From Fonsecaea monophora (taxonomy: Eukaryota; Ascomycota; Eurotiomycetes; Chaetothyriales; Herpotrichiellaceae), in assembly GCF_001642475.1 (NCBI RefSeq), contig NW_019173936.1, forward strand, positions 310,001-374,000: a DNA stretch of 64,000 bases, written 5' to 3'. The notes under the pieces are model-generated. The model saw nothing but the letters and a program-made list of their open reading frames with translations. It did not search any database and was not told the origin of the DNA. Positions within the stretch are counted from its first letter, which is position 1; each line of letters opens with the position of its first letter. The translations under genes were made by a program, and so were the position numbers. Shown here piece by piece: positions 45,546 through 56,098 of the stretch.

Positions 45546-46572
45546 ATGTCAACCACCTCTCCGAAGAAGAAGATCCCATACCACCACCATCATGTCCTGC
45601 GACACAAACTGCAGTCCATGCCCACCCCGGAACCAGCATTGCTGGCGCAAGAGGTGGTTGACGATTTATTAGTGCTGTGTATAAAAACAATATGTGAAGA
45701 AGAGGCTCAGAAACAAGGCATATCATATCCGATGATTGAGTCAGTGGCTCTGGAGTCCTTAGCGGCAGCGATGGACGAATGTAGGTTGCTCTACGACTGG
45801 CTGTAGCACTGCGTGTATGCTGACTGTGCTGGCAGTCATGCTCAGATTCCTTTCCAAGGTCCGACGCTCCATGCTCGCTGCCCGGCGAACCTATCCCATC
45901 GCGACGGATTTCGAGACCGCCATAGATGTTCTCGATATTCCTCGGCCCGACGATCAACTCGCCCCATACCAGACGCAACCTTCAATCAACCCTCCTTTAT
46001 TGCCGACGCCACCTCCCGAAGATGAATTCCACAACCTCGTCGAACTCCCGGCATCATTTCTCGGCCCCGGCTTGGACGGCCACGGCGAGCTGAAGAGATT
46101 CTCATTCACGACCAAGGGGTTGCCTGAGCTCCCTTCTGCACATACTTATAGGGATACGCCTGTCTACCCAGATCGACAGTCTGATAGTAGGAAAATCAGA
46201 GAACTGGCGACTCACGAAGGGAAACTCGGTGAGCAGGCTCTGCGCAAGCTGGCCGGGGCCGTTAAATTGGATGCTGCTCATCCGCTCGAGACGGAAATTA
46301 TATCTTCCAAGCAGAAACCTCCAGTGATCATTCGCCGTAAGAGGTGGAAGACCGGAGTTGATTTGTCAGAGGATGCAGTTTTTGAAGAAACCCTGCGCGA
46401 CTTGCTGGCCAAGGAGCATGGTGGATTTGAGCTGGGACCGATTGTCAATTGCGAGAAATCGTATCGAATGCCGGAAGAACTGATGACAAAAAGGGGACCG
46501 GCTAACAGTTCTCTTCCTGAAAAGCGGAGCAGCTCAGGTCTGCAGGGTGGTGATGTGGCCATGCAGCTTTGA
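45546..46572 (+). CDS. TAF8: TFIID subunit Taf8 (histone fold)
   Basis: Two exons (45546-45780, 45836-46572) splice to 323 aa. Taf8 pairs with Taf10 through a histone fold and anchors TFIID lobes. The histone-fold helices are VVDDLLVLCIKTICEEE, ISYPMIESVALESLAAAMDE and, across the junction, FMLRFLSKVRRSMLAARRT. Downstream is the Taf8 C-terminal signature: KGLPELPSAHTYRDTPVYP followed by KIRELATHEGKLGEQALRKL. The 55-bp intron (GTAGGT, GCTGAC, GGCAG) falls inside the third helix and splits a Phe codon. The tail is acidic/basic mixed and variable. Identity is good because both the fold and the proline-rich signature are present. Confidence 0.85.
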
Positions 46573-46671
46573 TCCCAGCACTCTAAAGGCTGTGGCAGCG
46601 CTGGCGTTTGGTTGCTCTTGACATTGGATGGGATAAATTTGCATATGATACCCCAGGCAGATCAAAAGGCT

Positions 46672-47164
46672 TCACTTTTTGGACCTCCACGAATTCCAAT
46701 AGGACGTAATCACATTTCCTGATGAATCGTCTGCAGTAGGCTTTCCTTGATCATTGTCGTTGATTGGGCCTGTGGGAGGCGGATTTGCGGGTGGTTTCCA
46801 AGCAAGTTGGCCCTCCCAGGCTGTCGTCTCGACGTGAAACACCTTTCCACCTTTGACGCATCTTTGGTAGATGAGCCGTTAGCACCTTTGTGAAATTGAG
46901 AACCGAGAGAGTCACGTACTTCCTAAACAGCCTCACGATGGGGTAGCACTCGATCCTGGCCGTCCCGGTGCCGCTCGCCAGTGCCCGCTCATACTGTTGC
47001 TTGGGCGTGGTGCAGCTATACTGGACGAGTTCCATCAACTCGCAATCCCGCTTGAGATCAAAGTCCTGGGGCAGTTTGCGCGATTTTTCCTTGTAGTTGA
47101 CCGTGAGCGAGCGGACGTGCTGGTCGAGCTCGGAGACGGGGAATGGATGTTCGGGCGGCGCCAT
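46672..47164 (-). CDS. SOM1: Mitochondrial export protein Som1
   Basis: Two exons (47164-46920, 46861-46672) splice to 144 aa with a 58-bp intron (GTACGT, GTGCTAAC, AAAG). Som1 is a small peripheral subunit of the inner-membrane peptidase (Imp1/Imp2) complex in the intermembrane space. The conserved core is seen: CELMELVQYSC, then IECYPIVRLFRKC split by the intron, then KGGKVFHVETTAWEGQLAW. The paired cysteines fit an oxidatively folded intermembrane-space protein. The C-terminal 45 residues are Pro/Asn/Asp-rich and variable. The unspliced frame would give a different, longer tail; the spliced tail matches the family. Confidence 0.85.
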
Positions 47165-47421
47165 TTTTTTTTCTCTTCTGACTTTTTCCTTTTGTTGTTG
47201 CTCTTCAAATAATCAATCAATCCCCTTTCCAGTCGTCCGTTACCAGAGCGAAGAACGACGAACGGATTATTATTCACCACGCGGTGGTATGCCATGGCGG
47301 CGGCATCATGTCGGCGGAACAATATGGAGCTCGCCTCCTCCAGGGGGTGCAGGAAGAGAGTCTTGAGCAGGTAATTAATTAATGTCTACAATTTCCGCGC
47401 GCCACCTTCCCTTGCACCACC
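47165..47421. promoter_or_regulatory. Bidirectional promoter of SOM1 and the XRCC2-like gene
   Basis: A 257-bp region between divergent ATGs, with a T-rich tract just upstream of SOM1 (47163-47210). No other feature recognised. Confidence 0.45.
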
Positions 47422-48782
47422 ATGTCATTCGCAGCCTTGTTTCATGTCTCCTCAACACCATCCTCAGTGGTCGCAAATGACACACACGTCCAGGTTAAAG
47501 GCTATCTAACACATTGTATTTTGGGTTCAAATCCTAGTTCCTAGCAGAGCTCAGATGGACGGTCGAGCCACAACCCAGAGCCGTTCTAGGAGTTCCACAA
47601 CTGGACACTCTCCTCGAATCACTCCGCTATCCAGAAACACTCGCAAACACCCGCCGTCGGGAATGGTTGTCCTCGCCAGCAGCGACATCTGTGGTCTATG
47701 GCAGCGATGATGACAGAAGTAACGAGGATGAAGACTCGGACAACGTCGAGACCTCTCGTCTCAGACCTCAGCCACGAGCATCTGCAGAGAAACCCAAACC
47801 TGCAACGGTCGAGCTCACAAGTGTCTCGTCCGCGTCTGGGAAGACCTCTTTGCTCTCCCATCTCTGCGCGATATCAGTCCTTCCGAGAGACCTGGGCGGC
47901 AAGGAGTCGACAATCGTATACATCGATTCCGACGGCCGCTTTTCCGCTGCACGGCTGGCGCAGATCATGTTGCACCATGTCCAGAATCACCAGTCCAAGG
48001 CCAGCAAAGAAACCCCCTCTACCTTGACGGACTCAGAGATCCAACAAGTCATCCGGTCCTCTCTAGACCACATCCACGTTTTCCGACCCCAGTCGTCGGC
48101 TCAGCTGATTTCCACCCTCTCCTCTCTGCATGCGTACCTCTTTGATAGATCGCGGCATCACTCGATGCATCGCCCTCTAAGCCTAATCGTGATCGACTCT
48201 GCCACCGCGTTTTACTGGCAAGACCGGTCCGACCAGGCCATGGCGCAGCTCGAGTCTCCAGGAACGGGGTTGCGGGGCGGGGGGCCGTCACCGTCAAGGG
48301 CCGCGCAGGCGATTGAGATCCTCAAGACCCTGCAAGAGAAGTTCGCATGTGCCGTCGTCTTCAGCGCTGTTTCGACTATTTCGACTCCTCCGTTTCCCTC
48401 GTCCTCGACGCGCCCGCCCCACGACACGACCACATCCGGTCCCACGATCCTCGCGCCCGCAGCTTCAGACACGCGCTTCGTCTCCCCCTGGACGTCGTAC
48501 GCCACGCTCTCCCTCTCCCTCGCGAGGCTGCCCATCGCGCAGTTCCCCGCCCAGATGGGCTTGGAGGAGTGTTTGAGGGACCGGGAGAAGCGACTCGACG
48601 CGGTCCGCAAGGGCCGGTTCCTCGCGACTCTCGTCCCCAGTAGTGGTTCGGTGCCACTCGCAGCGCCATCGGCGACAGCGCAGGGGCGGGCCGGGAAGGA
48701 GGGCGGCGAGAGCGGCACCAAAGCCATCGGGGGAAGCGCGTTCGAGTTCCGTATTACAGGGGCTGGCGTCGAGTTCGAGTAA
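47422..48782 (+). CDS. RAD51-family recombination protein, XRCC2-like
   Basis: Two exons (47422-47493, 47538-48782) splice to 438 aa. XRCC2 proteins are RAD51 paralogues that help load recombinase during homologous recombination. The ATPase core shows VELTSVSSASGKTSLLSHLC (Walker A region, first Gly replaced by Ser), LGGKESTIVYIDSDGRFSA, DHIHVFRPQSSAQLISTL and Walker B LSLIVIDSATAFYW. The first exon is inferred: the coding frame stays open upstream of any ATG back to an acceptor at 47537. An ATG at 47422 gives MSFAALFHVSSTPS, with a 44-bp intron (donor GTTAAA, branch CTAAC). The C-terminal part after residue 300 is less conserved and Ser/Pro-rich. Confidence 0.8.
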
Positions 48783-49183
48783 ACGATGGAACGGAACTTG
48801 TCTACATACATCGTACGAGGTACCTTGCCATCACGCAGTCAGATATGATATCTGTCGAATTGTCCAGCGGGAGACAACTATTCTTCATCAAGTCATTGCT
48901 TAAATCTCCCAATCCCCCCTTTGAGGAATTCACTCATGGTCTCATTATTATTCTTCTCAAAATCGAGTATATCTAGACGCCCGACACCCTCTACTTTCCG
49001 CAAACAGAGTAACCTCGCCGGCTATATACATCTTTGTCTTTTCTTGATCGTGATCTATGTACGAAGAGTCATCTCATATCCAGTCAGTCAGTCAGTTCGT
49101 CATGAATGTCCTCCTCGCTAGAAGTACATCGAGCTTTACTATGGCAGGCACATCCTTTCCGTTCAAAGCACGAAATTCTCCTG
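48783..49183. other. Convergent 3' intergenic region
   Basis: A 401-bp gap between the XRCC2-like gene and the desaturase, whose 3' ends face each other. Nothing else seen. Confidence 0.45.
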
Positions 49184-50869
49184 TCAATCAGAGTGGACAT
49201 GGCCCGTTCCCTCGACCACTTCCTTCGCGCACACTTTCCTGCACTCCTCAAAAACTCTCACTTGCTTGGCCACTTCCTCTAATCGGCTGAGAACCTCCAT
49301 GTTGCCCTTGGTGAAACCGTAGATGGCATATGGGAGGCCTGTGTCTTTGCAGAATTCCCGTACATATACCTGTGCCTTTCGGAGATTATGTCTTGGTATC
49401 CTCGGGTACAAGTGGTGGATGGCTTGGAATTGGAGTCCGCCGTGGACAAAGTCAAGCCACGGAGGGCAGTCAACGTCCATGGTGGTTCGAAGCATCTTCT
49501 GCGGGAAGGACTCCTGCACGCCCATGTCGGTGGTGGACATGGCAAAGTGAGAAAGTGTGATTTGTACGTGGAGCGGTGCCGTGATCATATGGCTGATCAT
49601 GACAAACACGAAGCGGTCCCATGCAGTGGGGATTGAGCGGTACACAATTCCGTAGCCGAACCAAGCCCAGAAGACAAACTGCCCAAAGATCTCAAGGTAG
49701 CGATGCCACCATGCAGGTCCCTTTTTAGGCGCCTGGCCTAAAAAGAGATACTCCCAAGAGAGGCGGTAGAGATTGAAGCGACCCAGCAGGAGGATTGGAT
49801 AGTACAACCAGTGTTGTTTCGCTATGGCCAGTTTGGCAATGCTGTCAAACTGCATGATGCGTTCGTAGTAAGTGGAACGTAAGGACGAGAAAAATCGGGT
49901 CGAGATGGCGAAGAAAGGCATGTGCTCGATGTCCGGATCATGTTCAGGTGAATTGGTGACAATATGATGGACGTTGTGATTGCGTTTCCACCAGCCGATG
50001 GACAGACCACCCAGGAAGTCGGCGATGAAGATTCCGATACATGTATCAATGTGAAAGTTGTGTGTTATACCCATATGTCCGGCATCGTGGGCGGTAAACA
50101 CCAGCTGGTGCCAGAAAAGGCCGAGAAGGGCCCCAGAGAGGGCGTAGTAGGAGTAATGGAGTGCGAGGAGAGACGATGAGAAGAGAAGGACATATCTGCA
50201 GCATTCGACCCCATAGGCGCCGTAAGGACATTCGTAAAGACCAGCTGCTCGTATTTGAGCGTTGGTCTCTCGATACTTCGCGACGATTCGATCCTGTGAG
50301 CTGGGATCTAATGGTGGATACTTCAGTATATCTGAGTATTTTTCGGCTGCGAGCTTCGTCTGGATTGGGTCGTCGCTGGCATTAGACCGCTCACGCTCAG
50401 ACAAAGAGGCGGTGGACAATGAGGTCTCTCGTTCTCGAATATCGACCGGATCGAAGATGGGGGATGGAGGTGCAGTGCTGTCACTGCAAGAACTGATAGC
50501 ACCGTCGGTTTGTACATCTGACTCCTCCTCCGCCTCCACCTCTTTGCCATCCTGATCCTTGACATATGGTCTGAAATGTCCACCCTGTATTGGAGGCAGG
50601 AAGTTGGTCCATCTCCCCTGAATCCGCCCGATCACGAACTTCTGCATGTGCACCTGTGCCTCTGGGGAATGTAGTGCACGGATCTCATCGGTGCCATCTC
50701 TTCCGACCATATGCAATATCGGCTTGTCGCCACCAGGGTGAAAGGAGAGCCACGCATCAGCCTTGATCACCTGGCCATCGAGGATTATGATCTTCCTTCC
50801 TTGCGCTATCAGGCCCTCAATCTCTCGCCGTGACCATAGGCGGTCCTTGGGGTTTGTTTCGGTGGTCAT
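49184..50869 (-). CDS. Delta-8 sphingolipid desaturase (cytochrome b5 fusion)
   Basis: A single exon of 561 aa. It introduces the 8(E) double bond into the sphingoid base of fungal glucosylceramides at the ER. The N-terminal cytochrome b5 domain has HPGG at 44-47 and a second heme ligand near His67. The desaturase domain has three His boxes: HDAGH (261-265), HNVHH (298-302) and QAIHH (482-486). The Gln in the third box is typical of front-end and sphingolipid desaturases. A linker of about 110 residues (100-210), rich in acidic and Ser residues, separates the two domains. The start at 50869 is the first ATG and fits the family. It lies next to the accessory block but is itself a core lipid gene. 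Confidence 0.93.
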   Translation of the reverse strand: MTTETNPKDRLWSRREIEGLIAQGRKIIILDGQVIKADAWLSFHPGGDKPILHMVGRDGTDEIRALHSPEAQVHMQKFVIGRIQGRWTNFLPPIQGGHFRPYVKDQDGKEVEAEEESDVQTDGAISSCSDSTAPPSPIFDPVDIRERETSLSTASLSERERSNASDDPIQTKLAAEKYSDILKYPPLDPSSQDRIVAKYRETNAQIRAAGLYECPYGAYGVECCRYVLLFSSSLLALHYSYYALSGALLGLFWHQLVFTAHDAGHMGITHNFHIDTCIGIFIADFLGGLSIGWWKRNHNVHHIVTNSPEHDPDIEHMPFFAISTRFFSSLRSTYYERIMQFDSIAKLAIAKQHWLYYPILLLGRFNLYRLSWEYLFLGQAPKKGPAWWHRYLEIFGQFVFWAWFGYGIVYRSIPTAWDRFVFVMISHMITAPLHVQITLSHFAMSTTDMGVQESFPQKMLRTTMDVDCPPWLDFVHGGLQFQAIHHLYPRIPRHNLRKAQVYVREFCKDTGLPYAIYGFTKGNMEVLSRLEEVAKQVRVFEECRKVCAKEVVEGTGHVHSD

Positions 50870-51275
50870 GGATCGGTCGTACCTCTGGTGTCGGTGTCGA
50901 TCAAAGGGGTACGAGGGTATTCATCCAGGGAGAGGTAGCAAAGGCGGTGAGTCGAAAGTTGTCTGAGCCTGAGGGGGGGTTTGGGAGAGACATTTCGACG
51001 TGGAGTTGAAAGCTTGTCCCGCATAAGTTTCCTCGAGAGACGCAGCTGCGGTTGGTACCCACACGCGTGTCACACCAACCGCAGTCTTATGAAGCGTACT
51101 TCGTACCTCGTTTGCTTGTTGTTTACAATCACTTGGACAGAAGAGACTCAAACACCTTAGTATCAAGAGATCACCACCAATGCATACAGCTGCTGTTGTT
51201 TTACGCCGAGAAGAATTATGAGAGAGACTACTGACAATATCCCTCTCCACTCACGCCAATGGAAAGCATCGCTTG
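50870..51275. other. Intergenic: desaturase promoter side and bZIP gene 3' side
   Basis: A 406-bp gap between two minus-strand genes. It contains a short homopolymeric G tract. No gene recognised. Confidence 0.45.
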
Positions 51276-52618
51276 TTACATTCCCGTTCGTTTGCATCTG
51301 TTAACGGCGTGGCCATACTGTGGATAGGCATCGAACCAACGGTCCCTCATGGCCCAGTTGTCATAATCAAAGATATGGCTCTCGAATTTGTCGGTAAGGT
51401 GCACCGCATTACCCTGCACGTCCGTGATAAAGACTGGCTCAAGCCGAGGCCACTGGACGGTGACGGATTCGGTAAAATCGCGCTCGAACTGTGTGTGGTT
51501 CTCCAAATAGAGAGCAGGGTGCTTGGTGAGTATGTCCCGAAGTTCGGGAAAGGCAAGAAAGTCGATCGACACCGGATGTGGCACGCACTCCTGGGCTTTT
51601 GTTGGGCGGTAGAACGCTGGTACATCCTCGTAAGAACGGGCGACTGGGTATACCCTCCACTAAGGGGTTCAGATCGTCAGTCATGATGTGCAGCATATCA
51701 TCTCCACATCGTTGAAAAGAGACTTACCCGCAATAGCCGATACATGAGGAGGTAGATTGCGACGTTGTCGGCGTCATTCGGACAGCGAAACTCATCACAA
51801 GTCACGTTGAGAATCTCCACAAGCGGATGCCTCTCGGGGTTGCGGAGAAAGAAGTTGTCGATGCTGGGCATGCGAGGGAGCTGCATCATTTGTGCATCTG
51901 ATGGATGATGTCGAAAGAGGTCGACATGCGCCGTCCACAGTGCTCGCGAGATGAATGAGTAGAAGCAGCCTCGGCCCGCCGGGTGCTCAACGGAGCACAA
52001 AGAGCAAAACGTGTCCGCTACAAGGCCCCCCGCCAGCTGCGAGGATGAGGGTGGGATGGCAAAGCTACAGTGCAGCTCAGCTGGAGCGGCGTGTCGACTC
52101 ACACGTGTCCTCCACGTCGACTCGGGGCTGCTTGCGGCCGAGTTTGATACAGCACCACGAGCCATTTGAGATAATACAATAAGAGCAGCCGAGGCGAGCT
52201 CGTCATCATGAGAACGCTTGCCAGGTTTGTCGATCAGTGGCTCACCACTGCTCGTGGGGTAGGCTGCTGTTGTGTATTGGGATGCCTCTCCATCCACGCT
52301 GGAGCCTGGGAACACGGTGGTGGTTATTGTACCGGCCGCTTCTTCGCACAGACCACGGTGTCGGGTTGTTGCTCGTAAAAAATCTGAAGGTGAAGGAGCT
52401 TGGGCATTGTTGGCACCCAGAGGCTCCGCTTCCTCCTCACAAAAAACTCGGCTGGCTGGCTTCCTCTCAAGCTCGGCCACTCTGGCCCGGAGGCTGTGGA
52501 CAAGTTGTTCCAAGGCCTCCGATCTTCTCTGCTCCGCTTGTCGCTTTGTGCGCATATGCCGTCGATCAAGTAGACGTTTCCGCTCCAATTGAGCTTCGGA
52601 TCGGACACGGCGATTCAT
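51276..52618 (-). CDS. bZIP transcription factor with DUF3425 domain
   Basis: Two exons (52618-51728, 51659-51276) splice to 424 aa. The basic region reads RSEAQLERKRLLDRRHMRTK and leads to a short leucine-zipper-like stretch (LEQLVHSLRARVAELER). The C-terminal half is the fungal DUF3425 domain: DTFCSLCSVEHPAGRGCFYS, SIDNFFLRNPERHPLVEI and, in exon 2, ...FPELRDILTKHP. The 68-bp intron uses GTAAGT and CTTAG. The start at 52618 is the first ATG; the frame is open for 23 codons upstream without an ATG, so a 5' exon remains possible. Such regulators often flank fungal metabolic clusters, and this one borders the 51-64 kb block. Confidence 0.82.
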
Positions 52619-53452
52619 GGGTACTTTCTCGTTCACCTTGGTTGGGTCAAAGTGCCTGATTGTATCAGGATGTTCTCCGCTGGACACGGGTACATGTGCA
52701 GAAGATGTAGCGTGTGGACAGCAGTGGGAGAGTCTGATTTATGTACGAGGCAATTGGTTCAGGTCTTCCGAAGAGGAATGTTTCTTACTAAACTCTGTGG
52801 CCAATTATGAGGAACGTGTGCATAACCGACAGGAGTGGAGACAACCGACTGGCCGGAGACCGCCCCCCCTTGCCTTACGTGACCGCTCCCCCGGACTTTC
52901 TCCAGAGCGGGGCTTGCGCATAGTTCCCATCGTCCTGTATCGAGTACCGAGCAAGGGTTCAGCCAACAAGCAGTAGGTACGCAGAAAGTAATACCTGCTG
53001 CAGATATTATGTCCAAGTTTTAAACGTGACATGACTACCCTATTGATGGATTTATGATATATCGAAGAGCCTACACAGCTTGGGATTTGGTGGGATGGTG
53101 TTCTGACGCTGTGAGGACTGGTTCCCCCATAAAATGATCGTTTCAGGGGTACTACTTCACATGGCCAACAGAGGTTCAACGGTTGGAGGGGTCGTGTCTC
53201 TGCACGGAACGACAGGGTTTCTCCACGAAGAAGATGCGTGTCCCAAGGTTGGTGGAGACTATTCGTTTTCAGCACAATTTACGACACTTGCTATACGACC
53301 CTGGCCCAATAACGGCAATGGTTAAAAAACATGCGAAACCTCTGGTTGCTCTGCGCTTAGTGCTTGGTAGGTGGTCAGTTTATTCTAGCATTTTGTCAAC
53401 TCCGGAAAGAAAATTGAAGCGAACCAAACAACTTTCGAGTTTGGAAGAAAAT
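52619..53452. promoter_or_regulatory. Divergent upstream region between the bZIP gene and the first VOC gene
   Basis: An 834-bp region. A long + strand frame (53183-53833) crosses the VOC start in a different frame and is not supported. No repeat recognised. Confidence 0.4.
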
Positions 53453-54898
53453 ATGACGGTGGCTCCAGGGAACCTGATTGCTTTGCTTGCAGTGCAGCAG
53501 AATGTGTCGGATTTACAAAAACAATTGAACCTTTATGGGAATATCGATTATGTCGTTGATGGTCTGATCTATCCCCCCTGTGACTTTTGTGGCTCAATGA
53601 AAAGGCTAACTTGTCTATGCTACATTCAGAGGGTGCGGAACTGGCAGACGGGTATCAACTCCCAGACTGCTGGTTTGCAGCACGCGGCGTTGCACGCGAT
53701 AATCTGGAGGCCGCCGTCGCTGTCAAGCTACCCACTGATCCATACATGCACGTCTGGTTCTACAGCTGGAAGAATCTCGACACCAACTCCCAGTGGCCGC
53801 AAAAGTTCAACCAGATTGGTTCGCGAGGCCTGACGCTCCTCTTCGACAACGTCGACAAGGAGTTGGCCCGGATCCTGAAGGAGTTTCCAAACACCAAGGT
53901 CTTGCAGCAGCCCATCAAGATCCAACGCAAATGGGGAGAGACGACTTCGGCTCTGGTTCACGACCCCGAGGGGACGTTTGTCGAGCTCGTCTCAATCGCC
54001 AACAATCCGTTGGTCGCCAAGGCACAGCCGGCTCTGCCTCATCATCGAAGTTTCCTGCATTTCATGATGAACTGCGTCAACTTCCAGGAAACGACCAAGT
54101 GGTATCAAGCATTCGGTATGGATCCGATGCACACAAGACGATCACTGCGAGCAGGCGGAGGCTGATGTAGCACAACAGGTATGGATCACGACCACGGCGT
54201 CGATTTCAGAAACCTCCACCACGACGATCAATTCAACAGGGGAATCGGAGGGAGAGAGATTTTCATGAATCAGATGAAAACTTTCTCGCACCACGAAAAC
54301 GTCTGGACCGATTGCCATTTCCTTCGCAGTCCCAGAGATCCCAGTCACATGCACCTGGAACTACTGGAGTATAACGATAGCGGAAGTGAGTCCCAGACCC
54401 GTTTCTTCGGCTGCAGAAGCAAATCAGGCATGCAATTGGATCTAATCACAGGGCTGATGACTGGACAGGGGGACTGAAAGACCCAGGGCTCAACCCAACG
54501 TGGTTTCAGAAAGGTTAGAGAGTTTCCGTATCATTGGCTTATCAGTCCTGCCTGACGAATCAACCTACAGGAATTGCAAGGTATTGCATGAAAACCCCGA
54601 GCTTTGAAGCCGCACAGCGAACAGTCAAGGAAAGAGGATATAAAATCTACATCGAGGAGCAACGAGGTAAGAGGACCTGTGCTGTGGAAGAAGTGCTTTT
54701 CGATTCTTGTGCGGTAGACTCACATGAGAACAGGTGCTCTGAACTGGGGTGATTCGCAGTGGTTTTTCTTCGGTGATGTGGACGGTAATTTGCTGACTTT
54801 GTGAGTTTACCCAAGGTCGTGAAAGCATCGCTCGAGCTAATGACTGTCGTTGCAGGGAACAATGGCATCACCAGAGATACTGGGGTGAACGTGACTGA
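53453..54898 (+). pseudogene. VOC-fold (glyoxalase/extradiol-dioxygenase-like) protein with probable +1/-1 frame break
   Basis: Seven exons can be traced (53453-53561, 53630-54115, 54179-54385, 54452-54513, 54571-54666, 54734-54800, 54856-54898). They would encode about 356 aa with two VOC domains. The first has LPDCWFAARGVARDNLEAAV, YMHVWFYSW and HDPEGTFVELVSI. The second has FLHFMMNC, HMHLELLEY and, after the break, QWFFFGDVDGNLLTLEQW; these carry the likely His-His-Glu metal triad. Every junction works except exon 3 to exon 4. The strong donor GTGAGT leaves one overhanging base, but exon 4 needs two, so translation stops after 8 codons and the final Glu ligand is lost. The coding total is 1070 nt, one short of a multiple of three. 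This is either an inactivating indel, a sequencing error, or an intron I cannot resolve. Confidence 0.65.
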
Positions 54899-55280
54899 TA
54901 CGCTAGAGAAGTCATGGATGTTTCTGCTGGTGAGATGGGAAGTCTCCTACGCACGTACATACTAGAATACTAGATGTTGAAAAGGCCCTAACGTGCCCGT
55001 CTTCGCTGCTTTGGGTTTCTAACGCAAGATTGTTTCTCGCTCACCGTAAGAACTGATATTCCGAAGTAAGGTCAGTCCTGTGTCGTCCACCACGACTGCA
55101 GAATAAGGTGTCATCTTTACCGGGCCTCTGGCCTATATATTCGAATGACGCAGGAGTGGTCATGTGTTTAAGACATGCGCGAAGATGGATCTCGAGATTT
55201 TTATTTAGATCCGATCAGAGAAACATGTGTAAGTCATTACTTTTCTCTGGTGTCTTTGTCCCCCTAAGAAGAGGTACACC
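54899..55280. other. Intergenic gap in the second accessory block
   Basis: A 382-bp gap between two + strand genes, probably the promoter of the ABM gene. Nothing else seen. Confidence 0.4.
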
Positions 55281-55768
55281 ATGTCTTCAGCGACTCTCGA
55301 CATCGTTGCGACGTTTTTGCCCAAGCCAGGGAAGTCCGGGGAGGTAAGATCGCTCCCGCAAATTCTTGTCGGCTGAAGCCACCAGCTTCTCTTGGTTTCA
55401 TGTCTCTTATGATACTGACTTGATGTTATAAAATGGGCAGTTGATCGACCTCCTCTCGTCAGTTGCCGAAAAGGTCAAGGAGCAGGAGCCCGGCACTCTG
55501 ATATACTCTATCCTGGAGGCGAAGAGTCTGGACGGCATTGACCAAGTCGTTGTCATCGAAAGGTACCACCCATTGCCAAACCCTTCGTGATATAATATGA
55601 GATAACGGGGACAATAGATACACAGGTCAAGACACGTTGGATTTTCATATGGCACAGCCATCCTACAAGGAGGTGGTGGGCAAGTTTGACGGGCTTTGTG
55701 AACAGAGACCGACCGCATCGATCGGGACTGTTCGAGGGGGGTTCATGAAGCCAGAAGCGGTATCATAG
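55281..55768 (+). CDS. Small ABM-type (antibiotic biosynthesis monooxygenase fold) protein
   Basis: Three exons (55281-55343, 55441-55562, 55618-55768) splice to 111 aa, the usual length of a single ABM dimeric alpha-beta-barrel protein. The spliced frame starts MSSATLDIVATFLPKPGKS. It continues with LLSSVAEKVKEQEPGTLIYS, and across the second junction VVVIERYTGQDTLDFH, then PSYKEVVGKFDGL. These match the ABM pattern of a strand, a helix, an E-P-G-T turn, and an F/Y-x-x-H segment. Some members oxidise polycyclic phenols to quinones without cofactor; others degrade heme or are structural. Function here is open. The gene is too fragmented to show as one long frame. Confidence 0.75.
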
Positions 55769-56098
55769 TGGTGGGGGACGAGCAGAGTATCCTGCCTAGG
55801 AATAGCGAGTTGCAGAACATGTATGTCTGGAATCACCGACCTACATAGCTTCTATAAGTTGTACTCACCTGTGATTCTGCTGCCCACTCCTTTGTTCATC
55901 CACCTCGCGTTATAATTTAAATAACCACTAAGAAGGCTTGTTGACTGTTTGTCGTTGGTTCCGACACTTGAGTTTCCGAGTGTTTGTGGTCGGCGTCATT
56001 AGAAAAGCCACCATGTTGCTTTGATGGCCGCAGCCCTTTGTCTAACAAAGCAGGACTGGATCCAGTCACAGTTACTATACACATGCACTGCGAGCACC
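55769..56098. other. Intergenic gap in the second accessory block
   Basis: A 330-bp gap upstream of the GST gene. No feature recognised. Confidence 0.4.

Noticed and set aside
45440..45661. Alternative N-terminal frame upstream of TAF8
   Set aside because: It ends at a stop inside the TAF8 first exon and does not join the histone-fold frame through any good splice pair.
47519..47540. tRNA T-arm-like sequence GGGTTCAAATCC
   Set aside because: No matching acceptor stem, D-arm or anticodon arm in the preceding 75 bases; it lies at the intron end of the XRCC2-like gene.
53183..53833. 216-codon + strand frame overlapping the start of the VOC gene
   Set aside because: It lies in another frame than the VOC exons, which carry clear domain sequence; nothing recognisable in its own translation.
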